From contig NZ_JBBDYL010000042.1 of assembly GCF_040901545.1 (NCBI RefSeq), positions 1 to 64,000 on the forward strand: a stretch of 64,000 bases of DNA, read 5' to 3'. The notes under the pieces are model-generated. The model did no database searches, was not told where the DNA came from, and saw only the letters and a list, made by a program, of their open reading frames with translations. Origin of the DNA: Sulfuricaulis sp040901545 (GTDB taxonomy: Bacteria; Pseudomonadota; Gammaproteobacteria; Acidiferrobacterales; Sulfurifustaceae). A program made the position numbers and the translations under genes. Shown in pieces: positions 1 to 6,693 of the stretch (within the stretch, counting starts at the first letter, position 1; each line of letters opens with the position of its first letter).

Positions 1-4
1 CAAG

Positions 5-99
5 GCGTAACCCATGTCCTCGGACTATTTTGTTACTGATGTCACCGACCGCTCAACACGTCCACACGTCTGTTTGGCTTCTTCCGAGCGCAGTTACCC
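5..99. other. possible attC site of the SDR cassette
   Basis: A GTAAC box near position 7 and a GTTAC box at 93-97 are complementary, and CTCGGA near 18 pairs with TCCGAG near 83. The TAA stop of the SDR gene lies inside the right box, as in several other cassettes of this array. The boxes do not match RYYYAAC/GTTRRRY exactly and the stem is weak, so this is a tentative call. The first few bases of the window carry no other recognisable feature. Confidence 0.3.
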
Positions 100-897
100 G
101 AGCTGTATTTCGGGCGGGACCTCTGGATTCATCAATGACGCGCCGCCGTCGGCGTAAATCACCTGTCCGGTAATCCAGCTGGCTTGCTCTGAACAAAAGA
201 GCGTTGCAACGTTGCCGACATCTTCTGGCGTTCCCAAGCGTCCCATTGGAGTCCACCCGCGCGCGTGCCAATTCCTGATGAGATCTTGCACCTGCTGCGG
301 CAGCGAGTTCAATACGCTGTCCTCGGTCCATCCAGGGCTGATCGCATTCACCGTGATGCCGCGTTTGGCAAGTGTCACCGCGAAGTAACGGACGAGAGAT
401 TCCACCGCCGCCTTGGCTGAACCCATGCCTACCCAGGGTTGCAGCCCGCCTGTGCGACTCCCCTGGGCGTAGGTGATAGCGAGGACTCTCCCTCCTTTAC
501 CCATGAGGGAAGCCGCCTCGCGAACCCCGACGAGAAACGCCTTCGCCTGCGAATCGAACGCCGCATCCCACTGTTCGAGCGTGATATCCATCGGCGGGTA
601 GAAAAACGCAGCCGCCTCCGGCCGTGCGTTGCTGACGAAGATGTCGAGCTTACCGAATTCACTTTGAACCTTGCGGAACATCTGGCTGATCTGTTCTGGG
701 CGCAACACATCGGCCTGGACTATCAGGCCATCGGCGCCAAGTCTCCGCACTTGAGCAAGCGTATCGACTGCAGCCGCCTCGTTCTGGTAGTAATGGATCG
801 CGACCTTGACGCCGCTCGCCGCCAATTTCAGGGCGATTCCTCTGCCAATGCCACGGGAGCCCCCGGTGATCAGCGCATGTTTTCCGTTCAGAGACAT
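94..897 (-). CDS. SDR-family oxidoreductase with altered catalytic Tyr position
   Basis: Short-chain dehydrogenase/reductase of 267 residues with a Rossmann fold. The cofactor motif TGGSRGIG is at residues 11-18, a VSNA segment (normally NNAG) is near residue 88, and the C-terminus has the usual ITGQVIYADGG. The overall pattern resembles the enoyl-ACP reductase III (FabL) side of the family. In the active site the Lys of GMGSAK is present, but the Tyr four residues before it is Met, and the Tyr expected seven residues before it in FabL-type enzymes is Trp. The start has an AGGAGG ribosome site 5-8 bases upstream. The gene begins about 20 bases after the cassette junction GTCTAAC and is probably a cassette passenger. 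Substrate unknown. Confidence 0.88.
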   Translation of the reverse strand: MSLNGKHALITGGSRGIGRGIALKLAASGVKVAIHYYQNEAAAVDTLAQVRRLGADGLIVQADVLRPEQISQMFRKVQSEFGKLDIFVSNARPEAAAFFYPPMDITLEQWDAAFDSQAKAFLVGVREAASLMGKGGRVLAITYAQGSRTGGLQPWVGMGSAKAAVESLVRYFAVTLAKRGITVNAISPGWTEDSVLNSLPQQVQDLIRNWHARGWTPMGRLGTPEDVGNVATLFCSEQASWITGQVIYADGGASLMNPEVPPEIQLG

Positions 898-918
898 ATC
901 GACCTCCTTGAGTTTGCG

Positions 919-931
919 GTCTAACTAGAAT
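919..931. repeat. att-like site A, left part, split by an IS
   Basis: GTCTAAC followed by TAGAAT matches the first bases of the recurrent boundary site (CTAGAATTAGACGACC) seen at B to F. The remainder resumes at 2307 as TAGACGACC, so the insertion element at 932-2306 cut the site between AGAAT and TAGACG. The variable bases before AAC belong to the SDR cassette. Confidence 0.75.
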
Positions 932-933
932 GT

Positions 934-945
934 ATGGACTCCCCC
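934..945 (+). repeat. IS subterminal inverted repeat (distal end)
   Basis: ATGGACTCCCCC, a perfect inverse of 2287-2298. It lies about two bases inside the inferred end of the element on the transposase 3' side. Confidence 0.85.
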
Positions 946-1198
946 CGTTTTGCAAGAAGATTGCCGTCGTGGCAAGCGAGGCGAGATTGCACCAATGTAT
1001 CCGGCCTTTCGATGAGCATCGTGCCCTGGCCCTGATGGTAATCCGCACACCGGCGCCTCATTAGTAGATCGGTCTGTACTACGACCTTTCAAGTTATCAG
1101 GCTTGGCCGGCGTCGGTCTGACCCGTTTGCCGTTCAGTCAATCCTCTACGCAATCGCTGGTGGGGTATCCTCCGTTCGATTCGATGTTGGCCTGGCGG
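946..1198 (-). ncRNA. candidate seekRNA/bridge-RNA region of the IS1111-group element
   Basis: These 253 bases between the transposase stop and the distal inverted repeat contain no convincing coding sequence. IS1111-group elements are known to encode their target-guiding RNA (seekRNA or bridge RNA) in this 3' segment. A 7-base hairpin (TGGCGGT at 1193-1199 with ACCGCCA at 1203-1209) lies at the junction with the transposase gene. The RNA itself is inferred from position; no guide loops were matched to the target with certainty. Confidence 0.4.
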
Positions 1199-2215
1199 TT
1201 ATACCGCCAAGCAATATTCCTGGTTACGCGCGAGCATCGCCCAGATGATGCGGGCATGCTTCGCGGCCAGGGCGACGGCCGCGACATTATTACAAGAACG
1301 CCGCTTGAGGGCTTCCACCCACCGACTCTTAACATCGGTTCGGTGGGCCGTGCGCAGCAGCGCCGAGCGGCTGCCGTGGATCAGGAGCGTGCGCAGATAC
1401 ACGTCGCCTCGTTTGCTCATCGATCCCAGGCGGGCCTTGCCGCCGGTGGAATGTTGCCGCGGGGTTAAGCCCAGCCAGGCGGCGAATTGCCGGCCGTTCC
1501 GGAAGCATTTCCCGTCATCGATGCTCGCCACGATCGCCGTGGCCGTCAGCGGGCCTATGCCTTCGAGTTTCATCAGACGCCGAGCGGGTTCGCTCTGAGC
1601 CGCCAACTGATCGACGTGCCGGTCGTAATCGGCGATCTGGCGGTCATGCTCGGTGAGCCGTGAGCGAAGTTCGGCAAAGACCGCGCGGGCGAGATCCGGC
1701 AGATTATTGTCGGCGTCCTCCAGGATGCGGGGCAGCTCCCGACGCAGCCGCACAATGCCCTGAGCCAGGACGATGCCGTATTCGGCGAGCAGGCCGCGAA
1801 TCTGGTTCACCAGTGCCGTGCGCTCGGCGACGCGGAGCTGTCGTACGCGATGCACGGTCAGCACCGCCTGTTGCACCAGCGATTTAACCGGAACAAAGCG
1901 CATGTTCGGGCGTCCCGCTGCTTCACAGATGGCCTCGGCGTCGTTCTTGTCGTTCTTTTCGTTCTTCCGATACGGGCGCACAAACTGGGCAGCGATCAGA
2001 CGCGCCTCGTGTCCCTGCTTGGACAACTCCCGTGCCCAATAATGCGCGCCGGCGCAGGCCTCCATGCCGATCCGACAGGGTTCAAGGTGTGCGAAGAACT
2101 CGATCACCTTGGCGCGGCTTAACTGTTTTTGCAGTACGGTCTTGCCGTGGCTGTCCACGCCGTGTACCTGAAACACGTTCTTGGCGAGGTCGATTCCGAT
2201 TCGTGTCATTTTCAT
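1199..2215 (-). CDS. IS110-family (IS1111-group) transposase
   Basis: DEDD recombinase of 338 residues that cuts and rejoins DNA through a RuvC-like N-terminal domain and a C-terminal domain with a catalytic Ser. Visible motifs are IGIDLAK (first Asp), GMEACAG (Glu) and NDKNDAEAI (paired Asp) in the N-terminal half, then a transposase_20-type helix-hairpin segment EGIGPLTATAI and the LGLTPRQHSTGGK region. The ATG at 2215 was preferred over an in-frame ATG 17 codons upstream because AAGGAGGAG sits directly before it. The frame is intact, so the element may be active. Confidence 0.93.
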   Translation of the reverse strand: MKMTRIGIDLAKNVFQVHGVDSHGKTVLQKQLSRAKVIEFFAHLEPCRIGMEACAGAHYWARELSKQGHEARLIAAQFVRPYRKNEKNDKNDAEAICEAAGRPNMRFVPVKSLVQQAVLTVHRVRQLRVAERTALVNQIRGLLAEYGIVLAQGIVRLRRELPRILEDADNNLPDLARAVFAELRSRLTEHDRQIADYDRHVDQLAAQSEPARRLMKLEGIGPLTATAIVASIDDGKCFRNGRQFAAWLGLTPRQHSTGGKARLGSMSKRGDVYLRTLLIHGSRSALLRTAHRTDVKSRWVEALKRRSCNNVAAVALAAKHARIIWAMLARNQEYCLAV

Positions 2216-2286
2216 GGCTGACTCCTCCTTCTCGTTGAGTGGTTGAAACCACTTCCAATCTGGCACAGCACGATGCCGTTTGAGGA

Positions 2287-2298
2287 GGGGGAGTCCAT
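2287..2298 (-). repeat. IS subterminal inverted repeat (transposase 5' end)
   Basis: GGGGGAGTCCAT, the exact inverse of 934-945. About eight bases separate it from the resumed att-like sequence at 2307. Confidence 0.85.
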
Positions 2299-2306
2299 TC
2301 CATTAG

Positions 2307-2460
2307 TAGACGACCTAAATGTCGGTTTGCAAAGCGACATAATACGGTGTTCCTTATCGCATAGTAATTTGGCCCCTTATGTTTCAAGTCCTTGGATATA
2401 TTTAGTACGACCTAAAAGAAAATGACAAACCCGACATTATCGAATCATTCACTGCCAACA
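2307..2460 (-). repeat. att-like site A, right part (long form)
   Basis: Resumes the boundary site interrupted at 931. It shares with sites E and F about 130 bases, from TAGACGACCTAAATGTCGG through the ACGACCTAAAAGAAAATGA segment to the CCGACAT box. Weaker similarity continues to about 2460, into sequence that in F is the spacer after the TPR gene. ACGACCTAAA occurs twice, about 90 bases apart, as a direct repeat. The site therefore looks like a third, partly decayed copy of the chromosomal region downstream of the TPR lipoprotein gene. Confidence 0.75.
2358..2387 (-). promoter_or_regulatory. promoter-like pair in site A
   Basis: On the minus strand TTGAAA (2387-2382) is followed after 18 bases by TATGCG (2363-2358). 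The same pair at the same spacing occurs in sites E and F. It points toward the cassette beyond, as a cassette promoter (Pc) would, though here the IS separates it from the SDR gene. The -10 element is weak. Confidence 0.35.
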
Positions 2461-2551
2461 TCAGTGTAAAAGGGTACTGACCCCTTTATTCGTTCGTGAT
2501 CCACCATATCTCAGTCACAGCTTCCGGGCCTTGTTCGGCCATTCTCGTGAA
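2461..2551. other. short gene-poor segment between site A and an attC
   Basis: The segment between the end of site A similarity and the attC at 2552 holds only an 18-codon open frame on the minus strand (2542 to 2486, without a ribosome site) and a small hairpin, AAAGGG with CCCCTTT, around 2468-2487. It looks like a cassette without a real gene, or a decayed one. Confidence 0.35.
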
Positions 2552-2615
2552 AGCTAACGATTAAACTCACAGGCGCGCCGCTTTTTTGCGCGTCCTGTGG
2601 AGTGCATTATTATGC
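2552..2615 (-). other. attC recombination site (NERD cassette)
   Basis: AGCTAAC at 2552-2558 and ATTATGC at 2609-2615 (one mismatch from GTTRRRY) bound a 64-base imperfect palindrome. The arms are ACTCACAGGCGCGC and GCGCGTCCTGTGGAGTG. This is the size and fold of an integron attC, just downstream of the NERD gene. Confidence 0.65.
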
Positions 2616-2676
2616 GGAATTCTTAGGATGCGTCCGTAATTTATTTCGTGTATTAATTGTCGATAGTTGTAATATT

Positions 2677-3753
2677 TCAATGCATATTCATCCTTAAATA
2701 ATCAGATATGCTTTTAACTTCTGCGTCATTAAAGATTGGTTCAAAATATGTTATATATCCATTTAATTCACTTACAGATTTTACTTTTACATATTTGAAT
2801 TTCTCTTTTGGTTTTTCATTAATCATGACGATTATATTTCTAATTGGTATTTGTTTATTTCCCCAGTGATGACTGTTCAAATTAATTTCCTTGTATTCTG
2901 ATTCGCTATTTAATAAAACAAATAATGCATAGCTAGTTCTCATAATTTGTTTGATAGGCGATCTTAGATCAAGATTTTTAATTGATTCTTTGCTCCAATT
3001 TTTCGTTTCAAGAATAAAAATGCCAGAATTAGCAATTAATAAATGATCTATTTGAATGCTGCGTATTCTGTCATTTTCTTTTCTATTAAATATAGGAGGG
3101 TTAAGTTCTATTGAAAAATCATTGAATAAAACATAATTGTCGGATAGTTTTTGAAGTTCTTTTACAACCAAGCTTTCCCCGATTGCTCCAGCAATTAAAG
3201 TATATAGCCCTTCAACAACTTCCTTTGTAAAGGCCAACTCTTCATGGCTTGGTAAACTACGTTCTAAAATAATCTTTTCCTTGTTTTCTGAAAAATCATC
3301 TAGTTTTTGTTTAATATTAATAACTTGATGTTCTGCAACATATGTTTTCTTATGTATGATCTTTTCAAAATTCTTTTCTAGGCTCGATTTCTTTAATTTT
3401 AATATTGCAAGTTGTGGAAAAAAGAAAATTTTCTTAATTAAATTATTTTTACTTCTTTCTTCAATCAGGTTGATTTTGTCTTTTAGATTTTTTATTTTAG
3501 TATTGACTTTGTTTGTAATTTCGGCTTTTAAATTGTCGTAAACCTGTTGGTGCTTAATAAGGTCAGATTGCAGATCATTTATTTCCAAATCTAATGTATG
3601 TTCTATTTGTTTAGATATTACTTTCTTTTCAAAGTCATAGTTCTTTATAAAATTATCAATTTCACCAATTGAATTAAATCTTGTAATGCCGTTTTGATTT
3701 AATATTTCTTTTAATTTTTTAAGAGATTCTATTTGTCCATCAACTATAGTCAT
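2677..3753 (-). CDS. NERD-domain nuclease-like protein, AT-rich cassette
   Basis: A 358-residue protein. The first ~190 residues are rich in Lys, Glu and Ile and look like coiled coil (ISKQIEHTLDLEINDLQSDL and similar stretches). Residues about 195-310 carry a nuclease-related NERD domain with the PD-(D/E)XK-like pattern GAIGES, IQIDHLLIA and FILETKNW; the Asp, Glu and Lys of the core are kept. NERD proteins are often found in phage-defence islands, so a DNA-degrading defence role is possible but not shown. Base composition is strikingly AT-rich compared with all neighbours, indicating recent transfer. The start is the first ATG of the frame and lacks a clear ribosome site; the cassette junction lies about 115 bases upstream at 3865-3871. 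Confidence 0.8.
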   Translation of the reverse strand: MTIVDGQIESLKKLKEILNQNGITRFNSIGEIDNFIKNYDFEKKVISKQIEHTLDLEINDLQSDLIKHQQVYDNLKAEITNKVNTKIKNLKDKINLIEERSKNNLIKKIFFFPQLAILKLKKSSLEKNFEKIIHKKTYVAEHQVINIKQKLDDFSENKEKIILERSLPSHEELAFTKEVVEGLYTLIAGAIGESLVVKELQKLSDNYVLFNDFSIELNPPIFNRKENDRIRSIQIDHLLIANSGIFILETKNWSKESIKNLDLRSPIKQIMRTSYALFVLLNSESEYKEINLNSHHWGNKQIPIRNIIVMINEKPKEKFKYVKVKSVSELNGYITYFEPIFNDAEVKSISDYLRMNMH

Positions 3754-3864
3754 GATTAAAATATTAATGTAAGAGTTTATAAATTATCATTTATTAATAT
3801 AAATATATGTCCTTATTGAGCGAAGGATAACCTAGTTTTTTGTGTGTGCTCGCATCAAGATGCT

Positions 3865-3914
3865 GCATAACTAGAATTAGACGACCTAAATGTCGGTTTG
3901 CAAAGCGACATAAT
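3865..3914 (-). repeat. att-like site B (short form)
   Basis: GCATAAC is followed by the 41-base conserved core (CTAGAATTAGACGACC, the partial palindrome ATGTCGGTTTG/CAAAGCGACAT). Similarity to the other sites stops after CGACATAAT. The sequence to the left of AAC belongs to the NERD cassette and is unrelated to the other junctions. Confidence 0.8.
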
Positions 3915-4043
3915 GAAGTTGAGATCAGCTAGCTTGGCATCCTTCATACGTCCTCACCAGCTGTCTAAGGCCTTGTTGAGCCGCGCGGGGCACGACTATT
4001 AAACCTTGCGCCAGCGTTACACCGCGTCGGCTCGAATAAGAAG
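3915..4043. other. cassette 3' segment without a clear attC
   Basis: About 130 bases between site B and the stop of the next gene. It contains GC-rich short inverted pieces but no box pair or long stem that I can defend as attC. It ends in GTTATGT, whose TTA is the complement of the stop codon of the neighbouring gene. Confidence 0.3.
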
Positions 4044-4370
4044 TTATGTTTTCGTTTCGCTAGGTTCTGAATCTGCTCTTGCCTCTTTATCTACGCGACT
4101 TTCAAATACGTACCAGCATCGCTCAACACAGGATATCCAATGATCCTTGTTCTTTACTTGCCCGGACGCTTCTTTGGCGTAGCTTATTACTTCACCTAAT
4201 TTTCCAAAAAGGTAACCATCAATCTCCCCGCGAAGAGTCGAGGCCATGAACTCCAGCCGCTTGATTGGGTATTGTGCTTCCTTCTTCGTTGAGGCGTACA
4301 TGACATCTTCAACGAGTTGTCTAAGTTCTTCCAATCTGTTCTTGTCCACGGTCATTTCCTTATAAAACAT
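4044..4370 (-). CDS. hypothetical cassette protein (~108 aa)
   Basis: Small soluble protein, mostly helical in appearance, with several charged residues and no motif I recognise. The ATG used here (4370) lies inside the cassette junction box (GTTATGT on the minus strand); an alternative ATG at 4355 has AAGGA only one base upstream. The open frame continues upstream through site C, but that part is repeat sequence. The TAA stop overlaps a GTTATGT box. The gene and its junction make a typical single-gene cassette. Function unknown. Confidence 0.55.
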   Translation of the reverse strand: MFYKEMTVDKNRLEELRQLVEDVMYASTKKEAQYPIKRLEFMASTLRGEIDGYLFGKLGEVISYAKEASGQVKNKDHWISCVERCWYVFESRVDKEARADSEPSETKT

Positions 4371-4462
4371 AACTAGAATTAGACGACCTAAATGTCGGTT
4401 TGCAAAGCGACATAGTACGGTTTTCCCTGTCGTATGCATTCAATGGAGTCTGAACCTATTGG
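4367..4462 (-). repeat. att-like site C (medium form)
   Basis: ACATAAC, then the conserved core from 4373 to 4413, then an extension shared only with site D (AGTACGGTTTTCCCTGTCGT through AATGGAGTCTGA to CTATTG). The extension ends three bases before the stop codon of the adjoining gene. C and D are nearly identical over about 90 bases although the genes on both sides differ. Confidence 0.8.
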
Positions 4463-4464
4463 TT

Positions 4465-4980
4465 TCATTGTGCAGCTGCAAGAATTGCGCGACGGCACGA
4501 CTTGAGAAACCCGATTCTTTTCGCGTTGATCTGTTCCAGTGTTTGTAACAGCTGAGCATGCTCGATGGCATCTGCTTGTCTCCTCAACTCATCTGCCAAG
4601 GCTTGCTGCGGCGATGGTCGAAGTTTGGGATGTTTTGAATACTGCTCTTCCATAAACCTCTCATTCTGCTTAAGAATGTCTTTTGTTTTTTCATTCACCA
4701 CCACCTGAGTGCTTCTAATTCTTTCTGGTAATTCCTCAAGATGCCGTACCTCGTTGTCTAGTAATTGAAGCTGTTTGACCCAAAATCGTTTACCCTGAAT
4801 TATGGACTTTAGTCTTTGTATAGGTCCGGAAACCTCGCAGGAATCATTAATAGATAGTTCGCTTGCCGGCAGCAACGCGGCTATGGCTGTGGCGACAATA
4901 CCGACAAGGAGGACTGCGATTGCTTTCCGTTTTCTATCGTGTAACAACTTTCTTAGCTCTGCGATCAAGATATGCGCCAT
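4465..4980 (-). CDS. hypothetical membrane-anchored coiled-coil protein (171 aa)
   Basis: Residues about 20-37 (IAVLLVGIVATAIAALLP) form a single predicted membrane helix after a short basic N-terminus. The remainder is charged and heptad-like, suggesting a coiled-coil domain, probably on the periplasmic side by the positive-inside rule. No family recognised. The ATG is about ten bases after the cassette junction GCCTAAC (4989-4995), with no strong ribosome site, which is common in integron cassettes. The stop lies next to site C. Confidence 0.6.
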   Translation of the reverse strand: MAHILIAELRKLLHDRKRKAIAVLLVGIVATAIAALLPASELSINDSCEVSGPIQRLKSIIQGKRFWVKQLQLLDNEVRHLEELPERIRSTQVVVNEKTKDILKQNERFMEEQYSKHPKLRPSPQQALADELRRQADAIEHAQLLQTLEQINAKRIGFLKSCRRAILAAAQ

Positions 4981-4988
4981 TTGATTGC

Positions 4989-5072
4989 GCCTAACGATTG
5001 AAGTGAGCCGCGCCTGCGAAGCAGGTGTTGAGCCCGCCTGAAAGGCGGGCGTACTCGACTGATTTGTTATAC
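4989..5072 (-). other. attC recombination site
   Basis: GCCTAAC (4989-4995) and GTTATAC (5066-5072) bound an 84-base site with internal stems, including GCCTGC/GCAGG-type and GCCCGCC/GGCGGGC hairpins. It separates two unrelated minus-strand cassette genes; the upstream gene stops at 5074, two bases outside the box. Confidence 0.8.
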
Positions 5073-5073
5073 G

Positions 5074-5604
5074 TCATCTTTCGATCACCTCAGATTGTTC
5101 TATAGCGTGCTCTATCGCGATTGCATCCCGAATAGTCTCTACAACACTGACTATCGTATTTGGGTAGTTGTTGCCTTCAGGATTATTTATCCAATAGAGA
5201 AATTCGTCAGCATGCTTACCAACGAACCCTTCTAATTGCGACATGATTTCTGAATGACGTAATGGCCTTTGGAGCTTCTTATCCCATATGTGACCAGCGA
5301 CTTTGTTTCTAAAATTCTTCGCGCCTCTCTTACGTATCTCGGCGTTTAGCCGTTTCAGGTTCTCACGATGATTGTCCGGCACCAAACGTTGATAATGCTC
5401 CCAGAATTCCAATAGCTTACAGAAGGCTAGTGCTAGATGGGAAAAGCACATTTTCTGCACAGCGACCATCTGTTCGAGTCGGAAAGTACCTGACTTGTGT
5501 CTCTCTCGATACTCGATAAAAACGTTTGTTCCCGCAACAAGATCCGCTATTAAATCGTTCAGAACATCTACGGCGTCGATAGCAGTATCACGACTAACGC
5601 TCAT
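5074..5604 (-). CDS. hypothetical cassette protein with HEPN-like motif (176 aa)
   Basis: Helical protein with no family that I can name. Residues 99-105, RNKVAGH, fit the R-x4-6-H motif of HEPN ribonucleases, with the polar residue after Arg that is typical, and lie in a suitable amphipathic context. HEPN proteins act in abortive infection and toxin-antitoxin systems, so an RNase effector is a reasonable but unproven idea. The ATG has GGGA six bases upstream, and the cassette junction GTATAAC (5620-5626) is about 15 bases before the start. No partner gene lies in the same cassette. Confidence 0.6.
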   Translation of the reverse strand: MSVSRDTAIDAVDVLNDLIADLVAGTNVFIEYRERHKSGTFRLEQMVAVQKMCFSHLALAFCKLLEFWEHYQRLVPDNHRENLKRLNAEIRKRGAKNFRNKVAGHIWDKKLQRPLRHSEIMSQLEGFVGKHADEFLYWINNPEGNNYPNTIVSVVETIRDAIAIEHAIEQSEVIER

Positions 5605-5619
5605 ATCTTTCCCATTGAC

Positions 5620-5690
5620 GTATAACGCTCCGGTTGAGCGGCCGGGTTTTGCGCCGGGAAAACCGGTCCGCCTCGAACCGGTTGTTAGCC
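5620..5690 (-). other. attC recombination site
   Basis: GTATAAC (5620-5626) and GTTAGCC (5684-5690) bound a 71-base palindrome with arms around CTCCGGTTGAGCGG and CCGCCTCGAACCGG. The TAA stop of the adjoining gene (5685-5687) is inside the right box. Confidence 0.85.
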
Positions 5691-6275
5691 GTGTTTTGAA
5701 ATGCCGGTCCCACTTGCGAGACTTCCTTCAAAGGCGTTGAAGTTCAGGTGCAGATGGTCTGAGTGTTTGCGCAACTCGACAAGCAAAGACTGACAAAACG
5801 ACTTTATGTCAACCCTAGCACGCTTTACGGCTTCTACCGATAGGTAGGTGTCCCAATAATGCATGAACTGAAAATGAGTGCCGTCCTTCTTCCACTCGGC
5901 AACATACTGTGTTGCTACAACTTTTCCGTGCGAGACGATGTCTCGAAAATCTTCCAGATTCCTAATTCTTTGGTAAGGAGGCTCACCCTTTCGCCAGGAA
6001 AAATCGGGCAGTTTGGTAACGATTTTGTCCAGCTTCCCTTCTATGCCTTTGCCCTTGAAATGCTTCTTCTCATCCTTCCATAGTTCCGGAAGAAGTACGA
6101 AGCCGCAAAAGTTTACGAATGCTTCAAAAGCCATATAGCTTATTAACAGAGAAGGAAGAAGAAAATAAAACGATCCTTCAGTTTGCTTTTCTGCATGCTC
6201 AAGAAGCCGCGACGCGGACCGCCACAGATACTCGTGGGTGTATATCTCTTCCTCGATCGAACTCAGTTGTGGCAA
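5685..6275 (-). CDS. hypothetical cassette protein with HEPN-like motif (196 aa)
   Basis: Mostly helical protein; the segment around residues 33-65 (FYFLLPSLLISYMAFEAFVN) is hydrophobic but looks more like a buried helix than a membrane anchor. Residues 111-116, RDIVSH followed by G, match the HEPN R-x4-H ribonuclease motif. No closer family recognised. The gene starts about 15 bases from the cassette junction GGCTAAC (6291-6297) and its TAA stop overlaps the attC right box. It is the second of three HEPN-like cassettes in 2.7 kb; a defence or toxin role is inferred from the motif alone. Confidence 0.6.
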   Translation of the reverse strand: MPQLSSIEEEIYTHEYLWRSASRLLEHAEKQTEGSFYFLLPSLLISYMAFEAFVNFCGFVLLPELWKDEKKHFKGKGIEGKLDKIVTKLPDFSWRKGEPPYQRIRNLEDFRDIVSHGKVVATQYVAEWKKDGTHFQFMHYWDTYLSVEAVKRARVDIKSFCQSLLVELRKHSDHLHLNFNAFEGSLASGTGISKHG

Positions 6276-6290
6276 GGCGAGCTCCTTGAC

Positions 6291-6385
6291 GGCTAACTAG
6301 AATTAGACGACCTAAATGTCGCTTTGCAAAGCGACATAGTACGGTTTTCCCTGTCGTATGCATTCAATGGAGTCTGACCCTATTG
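6291..6385 (-). repeat. att-like site D (medium form, perfect palindrome)
   Basis: GGCTAAC followed by the conserved core. Here one base differs from the other copies and makes 6316-6337 a perfect 22-base palindrome with arms ATGTCGCTTTG and CAAAGCGACAT. The extension to about 6385 is shared with site C. Part of the site is translated as the C-terminus of the adjoining gene. Confidence 0.82.
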
Positions 6386-6587
6386 ATTCGTCTAGCAATA
6401 CCTGTCGGTACGCGGCAGCATACGCCCGGATGCGACGTGGGTCACCGAGTTCTCCGCCTTCGGGTACCTCGCAGTGGGGCTCTACCCGTGCCCTAAGGGC
6501 AGCATACGTTTCCTGAAGCTCGACAACGTCACCACTTAGGTGACGATCAGCAAAGGCCTGAGCAACCTGGCTGAAGTCGACAGTCAT
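6312..6587 (-). CDS. small hypothetical cassette protein ending inside site D (91 aa)
   Basis: Acidic small protein; no family recognised. Residues from about 68 onward (SIGSDSIECIRQGKPYYVAL) are encoded by the repeated site D sequence, so the native stop was probably lost and the frame runs through the recombination site to a TAG at 6312. The original product was likely about 65-70 residues. The ATG is about ten bases after the attC box at 6597-6603. Confidence 0.5.
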   Translation of the reverse strand: MTVDFSQVAQAFADRHLSGDVVELQETYAALRARVEPHCEVPEGGELGDPRRIRAYAAAYRQVLLDESIGSDSIECIRQGKPYYVALQSDI

Positions 6588-6596
6588 GTTGTCATG

Positions 6597-6687
6597 CCCT
6601 AACGTCTCGGCTGTGCGGCGCCGGCCACTGTTGTTTCAGGAAACATGGCGTGCTGTCCCCGGCGTCCGCACGAGCCAGTAGTTAGCC
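6597..6687 (-). other. attC recombination site
   Basis: CCCTAAC (6597-6603) and GTTAGCC (6681-6687) bound 91 bases with stems such as GCGGCGCCGG/CCGGCGTCCGC. The long central palindrome TTGTTTCAGGAAACA forms the loop region. It lies seven bases from the stop of the Abi-like gene. Confidence 0.82.
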
Positions 6688-6693
6688 GCTTTC

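Larger units (their letters stand above)
932..2306 (-). mobile_element. IS110-family element, IS1111 group, ~1.37 kb
   Basis: The element holds one DEDD-type transposase gene on the minus strand. It is bounded by a perfect 12-base subterminal inverted repeat, ATGGACTCCCCC at 934-945 and its complement at 2287-2298. Ends were set by rejoining the interrupted att-like site A; there is no evident target duplication, as expected for IS110-family elements. Non-coding sequence is short (about 90 bases) before the transposase and long (about 265 bases) after it, and the inverted repeats are subterminal; both are hallmarks of the IS1111 group. Members of this group are known to target integron attC sites, which fits its position. 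The exact terminal bases are uncertain by a few nucleotides. Confidence 0.85.

Noticed and set aside
2319..2440. Sites A, E and F as MITEs with terminal inverted repeats ATGTCGG-TTTG
   Set aside because: The inverted ends exist, but sites B, C and D share only one end, and all six junctions fall at the C of AAC rather than at the inverted-repeat tip. No target duplication is seen.
3915..4043. A canonical attC for the 4044-4370 cassette
   Set aside because: Short inverted pieces are present, but I could not define paired boxes and a continuous stem; left as an unresolved segment.
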